A model generated the notes under the pieces. It was not told the origin of the DNA. It was given only the letters and a program-made list of their open reading frames with translations, and made no database searches. A DNA stretch of 64,000 bases from Nomia melanderi (Eukaryota > Arthropoda > Insecta > Hymenoptera > Halictidae). A program made the position numbers and the translations under genes. The stretch covers positions 11,602,606 through 11,666,605 of the forward strand of contig NC_135009.1 in NCBI RefSeq assembly GCF_051020985.1, in the 5' to 3' direction. This document shows positions 12,957-25,126 of the stretch, piece by piece; position 1 is the first letter of the stretch; each line of letters begins with the position of its first letter.

Positions 12957-13570
12957 ATGGTTCGTTCTCTATCTCTCTGTCGATTCTTTCTTCTCTGATC
13001 ATTCCCCTTTATCCCTCTTTTTTTCCCTTTTCCGCTTGTTCCGTTTTTTTCTCTACTGTGCGTTTTACTCTTTCATTCTTTTCCTTTTCTCCTTCGTGTC
13101 TTTTTTCTTCGTTTCCCTCTCCTCTACTTTCTCCTTTGTTTTCTCTCTTTTTTATTCTATACTCTTTCCATTCTCCTCTTTTCCCTTCTCTTGCTGTTTC
13201 TATCTTCTACACTCTCTATTTCCATTTTCCTCTTTTTTCTTCTCTTTCTGCTTCTATTTTCTATACTCCCTTTTTCCATTTTCCTCTTTCTGTTTCTATC
13301 TTCTCTACGCATTTTTAATCTTCCTCTTCTACCTTCTCCTTCTATATCTATTTTCTATGCTCTCTTTTTCCATTTTTCTCTTTTCCTCTTTCTGTTTCTA
13401 CCTCCTCTGCTCTCTTTTTCATTTTCCTCTGTTCTTCTCTTCTTGTTTTCATTTACCCTCCTCCCTGTTCTCGTCTCTTCCCTTCTCTGCGGCTCTCTTC
13501 TCATTCTCTCTCTTCCCCGTCCCCTTCTATCGCGTTCTCTCGCCTCTTATCTCCTTGTCCGCGTTTCTTC
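12957..13570 (+). repeat. 600-bp polypyrimidine tract with internal repeats
   Basis: The + strand is strongly C/T-biased throughout. A loose unit (tttccattttcctcttt, then tctgtttctatcttctc) recurs about every 50-60 bases from 13200 to 13450. Three + frames are open across it, giving Phe/Ser/Leu-only peptides; these are artefacts of composition. Confidence 0.9.
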
Positions 13571-15491
13571 CTTTGTTCCTCATGATACCGCAGTTCCTAA
13601 TTTCACCGGCCGCTATCGTACGAGCTGTACGCGTAGAGCGTGTCTGTTCGCTTGAAAAATTGCGTGCGTCCTTCGAATCAACTTCGCCACTGAGAATACT
13701 CTTTTTCTTACTTGGAGGACACCCGATAAGGACGGATGAGAGTCGCGGCCGACGAGTCACCGTTCAAGGGAGTTTGAACGGTCCCCGATGCGGGATTGAT
13801 CGAATCATACTCGGACTCTTTGATATTTTATCAACGGGAGATGATACTCTTCGCGGAGTTAAGTGGATTGAGAGTCTTCGGGGAATTATTGGAATAAGTA
13901 ATGAACGGAACACGGTGATCGATGAGGATTTGGAGTTTGAACCTGCAGGAACTGGGATAATGAAGAATTCTATTTTCTTTGTTAATTGCTCTGGTGAGTT
14001 GACGATGAAATGCAGTATTCTATAATTAATGGTCTTTACCATTGATTACAAAAATTGCTCACTATACGTGTTCAAAATATCTTGATCTAGAACCAAGTTC
14101 AGCTGGGAATCGATGTGTCCGTAACTACATTTACTAAACAATAACAATAATGAATAACATCAATATTAATAGACACAATTCTTCAAACATCATTTGCTAT
14201 CAGTTTAAGTCGATTTCGATTCGTGCAATTATGCAAGCATGCATCGCAATATTCTTTTCTCCAAGCTACAATTTTCACGATTTATAAATCACCAATTCTC
14301 TAAGAACAATAGAATAAAGCATAGAAGAAGCGTCCGTGAATCCAGCGTTAAACAACAAAAGTAATCAAACACTTACACCACTTACCAATACCATTAACCA
14401 CAAGACCGTTTGTAATTCGGATCCCGAACTCCCCAAGCTGCCAACCCCAAAACCTCAAGCCCCCAAAAACCCCGAGAATCCGATCGACTCATCCCCTATT
14501 AATAACATTAAGCGAGCGAGCGTGCGGGCGTGCGTCGATTCCCCCGCGTTACACCGTCGAACAATGCGGGCACGTTGAAACAATAGCAGCGACGATACGC
14601 TAAGGGGCGTGCATCGCGTCGCAGGGCGCGGCACGCTTCGTCCCCCTTTTTCTTTCTCCGCGGTGTCCCGTCTCGATCCCGAGCCACCCTTCCCAGCGCG
14701 AAGTCAGAGACGCCGGGTGACGTCCGCCCGCGGGCCGACACGCCGAAGAATAGCCGGCCCCAGCTCCCGGCAGCGACAGCCGATGGTGGAACAAAGACGG
14801 AACGGGAACAGAGTGGAGCACGAGGAAACGAAGAAAGGGGATTTTTTTTTTATTTAATTAGCGAGATGTACGAGCTACAAAGAGTTCCCTCTTCGGGCCA
14901 TCTGCGCCCACCAAGAGTCCCGGCTTCAAAGACATCGCCGGCGCGTCGCGCTCTTACCCCCCTCCTTCGTTTCCCGCCGCTTCACCCTTTCCCACCGGCG
15001 GAACCCCTACTCTCGCGACAGCTTTGCTGTCCCTCGGAGCGGGATTAATATCACTCCGGATCATTCCGATCGTCGCGGCGATTTTTCAGCGCCGGCGGCC
15101 CGGTTAATGCGTTTGTCGACGCGCCTTTGATCTTCGCGGACATCGTTCAGTCTCTTTCTCTTTCACCCCTTTCTCTTTCGACTCCTTCCGCTGCGCCTCT
15201 TCGTCCCGTTGATCGGATGATAGCGTTAGCGAGAGAGACACCGGGAAAATGGCTGTCGAGTGTGTCGCGCGGAACGGGTTAAGTTATTATTTTCTTTGAC
15301 TCCGATGGAAGATGTGTACCCGATTCCACGGGTTTCGAAGTGCCGCTGTTTTCGCGAATGTTTGGCTCGCTTTTACGACTGCGCGTTGATGGGATTGGTA
15401 TGCTCTTTATTTCTTCTCTTCGTTTCTGGTTTGAAGAATTTTAGTGTGATCGGCGAGATTGAATATTGAGAACATCATGTGGTCTTTTGTA
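13571..15491. other. Unique DNA including a GC-rich island at 14500-15260
   Basis: The island is CpG-dense and could include a promoter or enhancer, but I find no TATA, start or conserved peptide to support one. 14030-14500 is AT-rich and featureless. Confidence 0.4.
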
Positions 15492-15726
15492 TTAACCCTT
15501 TGCCTTACAGTCGCCACCTGATTCGACGCAGCGAACTTATAAAATTTTCAATTCGATATTAAACCTTGTGTAGTGTATCGACACATAAAACATCGAAGTT
15601 AAATAGTTCTGTCTCTTAATTTATAGAAGATAATTAATTGTGTTAGTTGAGAGAAATATCGTTAATATTCAGTCAGAAAGTAATGAATATTTTCAATGAA
15701 AAATATTGTCGAGTGCAAAGGGTTAA
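15492..15726 (+). mobile_element. Family-B TTAA MITE, full length, 235 bp
   Basis: TTAACCCTTTGCCTTACAGT at the left, TCGAGTGCAAAGGGTTAA at the right, 235 bp with both TTAA. This is the single-unit relative of the amplified element at 56062-56562: shared AATTCGATATTAAACCTT, ACACATAAAACATCGAA, and AATATTGTCGAGTGCAA at the right end. An internal TTAA lies at 15634-15637. Confidence 0.88.
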
Positions 15727-17464
15727 ATCTACAGGAATGTTAATTTCTGAATTATAAGGAAGTATACTTTTGCTATTCATTAATTCTTACTGGCTAGTAC
15801 AACTTCCATCGTTATTAATTACCTCCCAGTATGACAGTAATTTGTAGATACCATTTCTATAGAATGACTGATCTGTGGAAACAGATGTTTGTCGGACTTT
15901 TCTATTTTTAGTTTCCGGTAGAACTATTATTATTTGAATAACGAACACTCGTATCAACTGAAGTCGTTACAAAGACAATGCTCAATACTTCGACATTTCC
16001 CAAGTTCTTCATAAAATGTTTCGCGACGAATTCAATTTTCACTTTCCAGTTTCATAATCTTCCGAAGGGAGCAAACGCAATGGTCACGCGTCGTTTTAAT
16101 CAATCTCGCGAAAGTACGTCGCAAACGGGCGAAGCGACACATGGCGCGGCGGGGCGCCGCGCCGCCGACGAACGATACGCCGCGCGTAATTACGAATCGT
16201 GCGGACTAATAAGCCCTAACCTCTGCGCGCCGCGGCCGATAAAAGCCGCGGGACAATGGCGCCCGTTTATTCCACAATGCCACTCGAAAACTACGGGGGA
16301 GGCTGGTCGGCACAATGCGCCCTGTAAACAATGCCCGATATCTTTCCATCGATTCAGATTCGAAACCAGCGATGATGGAATCGCGATTGTGTTTCGACAA
16401 CGGGAAGACCGGGGAAGGCTGTCGATGAATCCTTCGGTCCCGTTTCCATTAGAAAATTCACAGGGAAAGTGATGCTCGCGCGGTTGTTCGTTGAGCAAAA
16501 AGTGACGAGGACTCGAGTAAATACGTTAATAGCGAAACTTAGGAACTATTAGAAATAGAACTGACAATGACAGCTGTCTATAGATTCAACTGGGTGGAAT
16601 CTTAATCGATTAAAGCGAAAAACGGATATCAATGTCTATGACAATATTTATGAAACTAGGTAATGTAATTCTTCATTCGATCAATTGATCAGACGTCTTA
16701 GTTTGATCAAAACTAATTCATTGTAAAAACCGACGGGAATAAATTTGGAAACATAATATATACATCTTTATCGAAATATAGAGTATCATTAGAAGATAAA
16801 CTTTTTTCAACTGAATTGTTTAACTTTTATAGAAGTTCTTCGCAAAGAAACATCCAATACGAATAAAGCTTCATTGGTATCGATTTGTACTTTCACGTTT
16901 TTTAATTAAATCTTCACACGAATTCTCTGCAAACATTCTGTTCTAACAAATATATCAAACATAATAAAGTGATACAATACTGTGCATTGAAAGCTACAGC
17001 TGCCGTTCAAATGCAAATGGCACGTCGATCAACGTGTTCCACGTAATAGTGAATATCAATGAATAAATATGAATTATTTATTTCCTCTACTTATACTCGG
17101 AGACGCACTTTCTTTCAGTTCGACCGCCTCCTTTCGCCTGAATCTGACAATGAACTTGCGACGTCCTGGGATCGTTTCCTAGACGGCCGTCTAGGTAAGG
17201 AGCGTAGCCGCCACTCCACGAGACGGGAATGCGAATCGACGTTGATTGCCTGCGAAAGCATCTCCGGGATTCCCCGTTTACCCGGCGATAAAGCAAACGC
17301 CGCGGAAACATCGATCGCGGCGAGTGCCTCGCGCGATCCTCGAGCGTGATTTCACTGATTTCGGACGCGGTTATTAGCACTAATTTCAAACGACCAGATG
17401 TAAAATTCTGATTCCTTTTGTTCATTTAATTTCGTGTCGATTCCCGTGTTGATACGGCAAAGGA
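15727..17464. other. Unique DNA with GC-rich islands at 16060-16480 and 17100-17350
   Basis: Open frames in the islands (for example 15978-16472) have no recognisable domain. A 9-bp-stem inverted repeat (GGCGCGGCG, GGG loop) is at 16143-16163. Candidate regulatory DNA only. Confidence 0.4.
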
Positions 17465-17696
17465 TTAATCCTTAGCACTCCAGGTTGTTTTGTAATCTAT
17501 CAGCAACTGCAACTAATTGTTATAGTATTCCTAGCGAAAATGAGAAATGCTATAACACTTCTTCGATCTTTTATTTTCCTTAGTGCAAAATTTGGATGTG
17601 TAGAAAACCTAATAATTTCAGGGTAGTTTCTTTAAGATTCACTGAAATATTCAATATTATAACTGGTGCAATATTGAAGCCTACAGAGTTCAGAGG
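17465..17696 (+). mobile_element. Family-A TTAA MITE, right end eroded
   Basis: Starts TTAATCCTTAGCACTCCAGG and follows family A through CCTACAGAGTTCAGAGG, where similarity stops. The terminal GGGTTAA is missing and the next base begins a GC-rich unique sequence. Confidence 0.85.
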
Positions 17697-19059
17697 TCGC
17701 GGCGTCGCAGTTTGGTTATCGCGGAGGCCGTGTGTTTATTTCATTGAAAGCGCGAAGGGGTGAGAAACGGAGTTGTAAGAACGAATGGGCGAAATAAAGG
17801 GCTGAAGTGGCTTTTGATGTCGCCTCGTTGTGCTCCGTTTTGATAATTCATGAGCGCGTGCTATACTTCTATATTTATTTATTTAACGAGACGCCGCGTT
17901 AACGGGACGGCGAGCGCCGAGCAAAGCGGAGAACGGGGAGCATTGTATTTTATTATTCTGGTAATCGTGTTAATCGCAGACAACCGGATAGTAGTGGCCA
18001 TTATAATTTCGTATCGTAGACTCTGATGGTGATTTAATGCTCCGCGAAGTAATTGTTTTCTCGGTCGCGGATGGAAACGCGCGACTGAAGGGAGAAAGTT
18101 AACGCGACGAATGAAAGAGCTAGAGTTATTTCAATAACAAAGTAACGAAAATTCCACTGGAAGATGAATATTTAAATATTCATTTATTACATATTCCGTC
18201 GAAAATAAAAAGGGTAATGATGCATTATTGTCGGATAAAATTTTATTTCGCGAATTACGTTAAAACCGTCGTAATTTCCAAGCATTAATATTAATGAAGT
18301 TATATCCCACGAATTCTATTAGAACTTACAGGCGAATGACGGAATATTCGATTTAAGAGAGTTACATTTTATATATTGGCTAGAATTTTACAGATTACTC
18401 AGTTTCCTAACAACTCGCAAGTGAAACGTACAAAAGGGACCCCATGGAAGATAAATCTATCATTCCGAGCGGTCGGACAGGGGACGCTGTCAATTCCCCG
18501 AGGAACACGTCGGCGGACATCAAAGAGTCCCGCGCATCCCCGGTTAAAAACAATATCAAGCGCAGCGGGACTGGAAGTATCAATGTCCCCGGCAAAAGGA
18601 AAGAGCTAAATAAAAACCACCCCCTTCCATTTTCGCGGAAGACATGTTGAAACGTTCGCAGACATCTCCGATCTCCAATACCGTATCGACGCTCATTGAC
18701 AGTTTAACCCTCTTGACACTTTACAATTTTTCTGGCCGATGTTTAAGCATGTACGATATTTATCGTAATTAACACGTTCCGTAGTAAAAACAGTAAAGTA
18801 TACATGTCCCGTTTCAGTTGTATTATTTTTCACGATGGAAAATCATTTTATAAAAATAATTTATCAGTGTACGTGATGTCAGTACGATAAATATCTCGGT
18901 TTGGTTTTCGTTAATAATAAAGCTTCATTCTATCGTTGAAACAAGGAACGAATGTTATAGAAAAAAAATTTGGAAGGTAAATAAAGGTTCCAATTTCTGC
19001 AATTTTTCATCTTTCCATTCAAATTTCAGTTCACGCGAAAATTCTCCAAATATTTTCTG
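17697..19059. other. Unique DNA
   Basis: A GC patch to about 18120, then mainly AT-rich except for a small GC patch at about 18440-18660. TTAACCCTC at 18703 may be another decayed element end, but I cannot find its partner. Confidence 0.35.
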
Positions 19060-19610
19060 TTCGATCGTACAATAAATGTTTCCTTTTTCCACCTTTTCTT
19101 TTCGAAATAGTTTCTATTTTCATTCATATTTTATTTCAAACTGAACAATTCGAGTTTCTGTTACTGCTATTACTTAAAATTCTGAGCTTCTATTTTCCTT
19201 TGCAATTTAGATTTCCCTTTTCTCAAAATAGTTTCTATGTTCCTTCGTATTTTATTTAAAACTTACCAGCTCAAATTTTATATTATTGCTATTATTTAAA
19301 ATTCTAAGTTTCTATTTTCCTTTGTAATTTAGATCCCCCTTTTTTGAAATAGTTTCTAATTTCCTTTATATTTTACTTCAAACTGACCAATTCAAGTTTC
19401 TGTTACTGTCATTATTTAAAATTCTAAGTTTCTATTCTCCTTTGCAATTTAGATTTCCCTTTCCTCAAGATAGTTTCTATTTTCCTTCGTATTTTATTCA
19501 AAACTTATCAGCTTAAATTTCTATTATTGCTATTACTTAAAACTCTAAGTTTCTATTCTCCTTTGCAGTTTAGATTTCCCATTTTCCGAAATAGTTTCTG
19601 CTTCCTGTCC
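19060..19610. repeat. 121-bp tandem repeat organised as a 242-bp higher-order repeat
   Basis: The landmark ATAGTTTCT occurs at 19107, 19228, 19349, 19470 and 19591, exactly 121 bp apart. Odd units carry AAACTGA(A/C)CAATTC, then TTTCTGTTACTG. Even units carry AAACTTA(C/T)CAGCT, then TATTATTGC. Alternating A-B-A-B units mean the last expansion copied a dimer. Confidence 0.92.
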
Positions 19611-19930
19611 TATTGCTACCCAGTGTATCGTCCAGGAATGCAACAATTCATCCGGGGCACGTGATTCGTCCGCTACGCGACTGGTTCGCGCGGAAATGGC
19701 AGATGAGGACGAGATCGGTGGGGGTTGTTCGGGGGGAAGGGCGGCGAAGGGTTGATCGGAGGGCGATGAGGACCTGGAGGGCGAGGACCCGGGCGGGCGG
19801 TCTCGAGTGTCTTGTCAATATGTATAGTGTCATCGATGTCTCTCCACTGGACGACGATCCTTCCCCTGCACCGTGTAACCGAGACCTTTGTGTGCGTACG
19901 TGTGCACGTGCACGTTTATACGAATGAATG
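19611..19930. other. Unique GC-rich DNA
   Basis: GC-rich at 19640-19900. The 104-codon frame has no recognisable domain. Nothing else seen. Confidence 0.35.
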
Positions 19931-20645
19931 TACAGGGTGTTCCATTTTGATCGAGAATTATTCGTTACTTAACGCGCTCCGTGTCATGTAGGGCGCGTCC
20001 GCCCTCTCCGAAATTTCCGTTCAGGCCGATGGATCACCTGGTAAAAGAAACGTTCAATCACGTGTTTGCTGAAATAATTACTTAAAAATTAAATTCATTC
20101 ATTTGTTGTCTAATGCATCTTAATCTCTATACACCGTTCTTGTAAATGTCTTTGTACAATAACTTTGTAACACTGTAAAAATTGTGAAGCATAGGTCAAG
20201 AGTTAAAAGATATTTCAAATGCAATTTTTCTGGTTTAACACTGAACCTATCGAGAAGTTAAATTGACTTTTCAAAATTCTTCTATAGCAACTTCAAGAGT
20301 GCGTCTATCGAGACTTTAATTGATTTACAATTCAATTTGTGTAATGCTAAATCGATTTCTTGAATAATTTCTCAGAGAAATATCTGTTGTTTTTTTAATA
20401 ATTGCAAAAGGAAGAAATCAGGTATGGGTCGTTTTGACTGGTCAGTTTGGTACTGTTAGTTTGCCTTTATGTGAATATGTGTAGCAGATATGAAGGTTGT
20501 TACTGTGTGTTTTAGTATAATTATATTTTTGTTCGGTTAACGCAACAGGTCATTTTGTGCAAGAAAGTGTTAACCTATCAACGTGGAAATTCCATTGAAA
20601 CAGAACAATTGTTTGTATTTGTAGATGAAAGTGGGACACCCTGTA
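19931..20645. mobile_element. Possible element bounded by inverted TACAGGGTGT ends
   Basis: TACAGGGTGTTCCA at 19931 faces GGGACACCCTGTAG at 20633-20646. The interior is AT-rich with no transposase-like frame. The right end merges into a 47-bp tandem repeat that repeats the same terminal motif. Family not identified. Confidence 0.45.
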
Positions 20646-20795
20646 GACGAGGGAAAAGATTTCATCTATAGATTAAAATGGGATATTCTATAGACGAAAG
20701 AAAAAATTGTATTTATAGATTACAATGAGACATTCTGTGAATCAGAGAAATAATTAGATTTATACATTAAAATAGGACACCCTGTATATGAGAGC
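20625..20795. repeat. 47-48-bp tandem repeat, about 3.5 copies
   Basis: The motif GGGACACCCTG or its variants (gggatattct, gagacattct, ggacaccctg) recurs at about 20632, 20680, 20727 and 20775, with (T)TTATAGATTA(A/C)AAT between. Confidence 0.8.
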
Positions 20796-21140
20796 AGAGA
20801 GAGAATAGTACGGGTGAAAATGATCTGGCTGCCTGGTAGAAAGGATGCCCATTGTGGTCACATGTATATTTGGAACATGGCCAACGACACGTGATTCCTG
20901 TTTTCGAGACGTTGCTTACTGCGCAACATAGCCACGGGAAGTAGCTCCCTTTTAGCCTGATGATCATTCGTTCATGATTTTCGGTGGAGGGGTTGATAGT
21001 CGATTGAGACTCTCTACTGTACCACGGAAGTTAAATTTTATAGTGTTGTTTGCGCTGGGGGTTATTCCTTTCCGATCTGTTGCACAGAACTTTAACTGTC
21101 TTCTCGTGTTTTCGTCGTGAGCAGCTTTGGAAGATGTGAC
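20796..21140. other. Unique DNA
   Basis: No repeat or coding signal seen. Confidence 0.35.
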
Positions 21141-21475
21141 TTAAGCTGCGTCCCCACACGAGTGACTCTAACGAGAGTGAAGGATTCAAATTCTTTTATT
21201 GTGAAAATAGTTGAACTCGTGTTTGAGAAGTTGGGAGAATTTCCATGTGTGTCTAACGGAACGTGTATCATAGAATTCTTGGAATTTGAGATTTAAGCTG
21301 CGTCCCCACACGAGTGACTCTAACGAGGGTGAAGGATTCAAATTCTTTTATTGTGAAAATAGTTGAACTCGAGATTGAGAAGTTGGAAGAATTTCCATGT
21401 GTGTCTAACGGAACGTGTATCATAGAATTCTTGGAATTTGAGACTTAAGCTGCGTCCCCACAAGAGTGATTTTAA
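21141..21475. repeat. 152-bp tandem repeat, 2 full copies plus a partial third
   Basis: TTAAGCTGCGTCCCCACA begins at 21141, 21293 and 21445. The first two copies are almost identical, with only a handful of differences. The third stops in a GA microsatellite after about 30 bases. Confidence 0.93.

Positions 21476-21502
<27 letters not shown>
21476..21502. repeat. (GA)n microsatellite
   Basis: About 13 uninterrupted GA dinucleotides directly after the partial third copy of the 152-bp repeat. Confidence 0.95.
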
Positions 21503-21506
<4 letters not shown>

Positions 21507-22312
21507 CCAAGAGACAGAGCATCGATTTCAAAAGATTTATACCTAAATTTAATTTAGTGGTACGGAGACACCGGTATTTAATGCTCACGATTTATGCTGC
21601 ATACCCGCGCTTGATCCACCGTCGAGAGAAAGAAGAATGTCCAGCGAATTCATTCATTCTTCATGAGTTTTCATCCAAATGGAAATTCAGTGGCAGCGGC
21701 AGCTGCCCTGATTATAAAACTTAAAAGCTGTTACATTTGAATTTTACGGTCGGGGAACACTCACTTTCCATCTTTGTAGTTGAGAAGCGCTCGCGTTCGG
21801 ATCCCGCTATTCAGTAGTCGCAACGTTTGAATTTCGTATTTTCTTTTATGACTCGCGGAGGCTCCGCGTTTCGATTTTATTATTCAATGGCGCCCTCCTC
21901 CGAATTACGCGGCCTCGAATACATTTGAATGGGACTGGGCGACATATTTGAACATGTAATTTCGCCGCTGTCACAGGCGTGTTCGGCCAATCAGAAATCC
22001 TCGTAAACGCGCTCTATACCTTGAATGGTGTCATACTCGGGCTCTTAACGCTCAAAGTGACATATCCGAGTTTTACGATTACGACGGCCATCGCATGCGA
22101 ATTTTATAACCCGGCGGATATCGTATTCGATTTTCATGACTCGCCGTTTGAATTCTACGTTCACGTCTGAATTATTCTCAGCTTAATTGTTTTCCAATCC
22201 CCGTATCCAAAGAACGTTAAATCACACATTAAACGGTGTTCCTGGCTATGGCTCGTTCTTAACTCAATGAATGAAAACCTGACGGAGTTTTGAATGGAAT
22301 GCAGTCGGCTTT
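21503..22312. other. Unique DNA, moderate GC
   Basis: 21630-22180 is complex, non-repetitive sequence with a CCAATCAG box at 21986-21993. The 63-codon frame at 21979-22170 has no recognisable domain. Possibly regulatory. Confidence 0.35.
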
Positions 22313-22520
22313 GCGACAGTCTAGAAACAGATAAATTTTACTTTTTCTAAAAAAACGTGCAAATTAGAATAACGACAATGTATTTATTTTCTTTTGATTT
22401 TATTTCACTCCGCGACAGTCTGGAAAGGAATAAATTTTACTTATGTAAATAGCAACCTGGATTGTATTAATATATTCTAGAGAAACGCGCAAATCGATGT
22501 AACAATGATGTATTTTATCT
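22313..22520. repeat. About 99-bp direct duplication
   Basis: GCGACAGTCT followed by ATAAATTTTACTT occurs at 22313 and 22412. The following AACG(T/C)GCAAAT blocks also correspond, with an insertion in the second copy. Confidence 0.75.
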
Positions 22521-22689
22521 TATCGTTCTATTTCATTTTATTTTATTTCGTTTCACAATGCGCGTCGTCAGACGAGCAAGGGAACTGGAGCAGAAATCAT
22601 TTATTTATATTCCCAATGAATAAAAAGTCACGTAAAGAAAATTAAGCCGAATCACAGCGGGATATTAATTCGGGAAATTATTGGATGTA

Positions 22690-22990
22690 TTTGGCGCGAA
22701 TTGTATCGAGCCGAGCGACGATGCCGAATTTATGGAAGCAATTTTCGCGGGACGGGGGGAATTAATAGGAAAAAGCCACGCGCGCGATCGTAAACAACGG
22801 CCACAAATTTCACCGCGGTTATTTAAACGGGTCCGATTAAAATGTTGCTGTTATCGGTAATTATAACGATCAGCACGTGCAACTAATTAACGCGCCATTA
22901 GCCATCAGCCGCCACTTTATGGGGCCCCTCGTATCTATCGGTGCGATCCCACCGGTGTTACCATTTTCCATCTATCCGATTTCGTTCGTA
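22690..22990. promoter_or_regulatory. Candidate cis-regulatory island
   Basis: Non-repetitive, moderately GC-rich sequence packed with recognisable factor-site cores. It holds an E-box CACGTG at 22875, adjoining CAACTAATTAAC and CCATTAG homeodomain cores, GTAAACAA at 22791, and GGTAATTATAAC at 22856. It lacks coding frames. Function is inference only. Confidence 0.3.
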
Positions 22991-24226
22991 ATATCCGGGG
23001 AAAAAATGAATCTCGCGTATCGATCGAGAATTTCGAACGCGCGCATCGAAACAGAGCGAGCCACTTGCATTCAAACTACCCTCTAAGCATTTTCTCAATA
23101 TATCCTCAAAAACAGTATTACGAAACATTCGAAAATACTCGAAATACAAATACAAAGTACAGTGACCTAATTATTATTTCAAAATTTCCTCGAAACTAAT
23201 ACAAATCTTCCGCTAAATGTAACTACCCCGCGACAAAGCGACTATCAACTCTTCGTCTTCACTTTAACTACTTCATTCTCATTCGTTCTCTACAACTGAA
23301 GCTAGCCGTAAAACTTCAGAAACCTAAATCACCGGCAGATTATACAGTAACGAAGCGAGAAGAATTCGAAAGAATTTAAAGAAATTCAGCGTTACGTGTC
23401 TCTGCAGCATTAAACGTTCCATTCGTCGATGAATCGACGATAATCGTCTTCGGAGTTACAAAAAGTGCAAGAAGAGAAGGAGGAAGATTGCCGGGGAACG
23501 TTAATAAATAATTGGCCCCATAAATATGCGGGCGTGCGCGAAGGAACGCGTCCAGGTGCCACGGGAACGTATTCCGTCCGTAGGAATCGCGGAGACAGGG
23601 CTATGCATATTCAGCGCGGTCATTATAATCCAATATAATCTCGAATATTTCACGGGGTCCCAGGGAACGGAGGGAAAGGGTGGCGTGGACACGACAAAGA
23701 ACGTCGGGGAACGCCTCGAACGTCGCTCGGACGCTCACCCCCTAGTCCGCTCGCAGCCCGACCCCTTCTGGCTTCGATTAATTAAGTGCTCGACCTTTTT
23801 CGGGGGCTACGAGCGGCCCCCGGGCGCACTTCGTGCCCGCCTGACTCCTGAAAAGTGTTCTCTTCCTCCCGGGGAAGCTGCGTCAGGCAAATTGAGCGCA
23901 CTTCGTTTCCGCTACCCCTTTTTCTTCGCGCCGTTTCATCCGAGTCGGCTTCTCCTCCTTTTCGTTCGGACCAATTGTGACGTTCGCATTGTCGTTCGTT
24001 TGGCGTTGTGAAATCGCGGGACGCTGGGGGGAATAGTTGTGCAATGGAATAGCAAAGGGGATGGTTGTAGGATGGAATGGTGAGGGTATAGGCGATAAAG
24101 TAATGAGGATAATGGTTCTATAATAGAGTAATGAATAGAATGTGCAATGGAACAGTGAAGAGAAAATAATGAGAATCTTTATATAATGCAATATTAATGC
24201 GAATTGTTGTGTAGAATAGTAGAGTC
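22991..24226. other. Unique DNA with a GC-rich island at 23520-24010
   Basis: The 161-codon frame in the island has no recognisable domain, and other frames are open opposite it. AT-rich elsewhere. Confidence 0.35.
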
Positions 24227-24268
24227 TAGAATAGAATAGAATAGAATAGAATAGAATAGAATAGAATA
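24227..24268. repeat. (AGAAT)n pentanucleotide microsatellite
   Basis: Eight AGAAT units in perfect register. Confidence 0.97.
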
Positions 24269-24601
24269 TAGGAATTGTAAAGGAGTCGCATCGTTTTCCT
24301 TAGAAACCGTTTACAGAGTATAACGATTTGACTCACGTATAGTTCATTCGTCAGTGTCCAATTAACAGCACAGATACGACAAAAAGAAGAGATTCGAATT
24401 AGAATATTAAAAAAGAAACATACTTCATCGGTGCCATCTTCAAGCTTCAAATTGTTCGAAAGGTCTCCAATTACCGCGGATGGCATCGAAGAAACTTCAT
24501 TCAACTAGAAACCGAACCGTCGAGCATCAATTGGATGAACATCGCTGCGTGTACAAGCCACTAGACAAACGTTCCGAAGAATCCCCGTTGACAGGCATCC
24601 T

Positions 24602-24613
24602 CCCCCCCCCCCC
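24602..24613. repeat. Poly-C run, 12 bases
   Basis: Twelve consecutive C on the + strand. A likely site of length error in sequencing or replication. Confidence 0.95.
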
Positions 24614-24927
24614 GTCGCATTGTTAAACTTCCTGTTTATTCGCCGGACCGGAAAACTGCGTGTCGATCAGTCCAAGTTCCTCGTTATCGACTCGCCGGGA
24701 TCGCGGGGCTCAGCCGAGCGAGCTCGAAAACCAATAATTAGGAGCACGACGGTAATTAAGAATTATTGCCTATCGATCACCCCCGGGGGCCGGCCAACTT
24801 TCGGGTCGCGCGTTGTTCTTTCGCGGGAAAGCTGGTGCCTTCCGCGCCGCCTCTCCGTTCCGGCCGACCGGCTTGTCCACTAAATTTTAACACATCGCGT
24901 ACCGGAAACGAGAAATCTCGTTTTTAT
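24614..24927. other. Unique GC-rich DNA
   Basis: Moderately GC-rich between the poly-C run and the TTAA element. Open frames are unlike protein. Confidence 0.35.
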
Positions 24928-25126
24928 TTAACCCTCTATAGGGCAAATTATTTTTCTGATGATAATTCGTATTCCCTGCCGTACACATATTAGAAATACT
25001 TTAAAAAGCAATTATTATCGAGAATCTTTTTTCGACATTTTCCTAGATTCCTTGTTTTATGGTATCTACTTGTGCCATTTGTTCTTGCAACACCAATACA
25101 TGTGTCACCAACCTATAAAGGGTTAA
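24928..25126. mobile_element. TTAA element with TATAGG termini, 199 bp
   Basis: TTAACCCTCTATAGG at the left and CCTATAAAGGGTTAA at the right form an imperfect inverted terminal repeat of about 15 bp. The interior is AT-rich and non-coding. A separate subfamily from A and B. Confidence 0.7.

Noticed and set aside
13036..14025. 329-codon open frame on the + strand
   Set aside because: Its first half is the translation of the polypyrimidine tract (Phe/Ser/Leu only); three frames are open there together.
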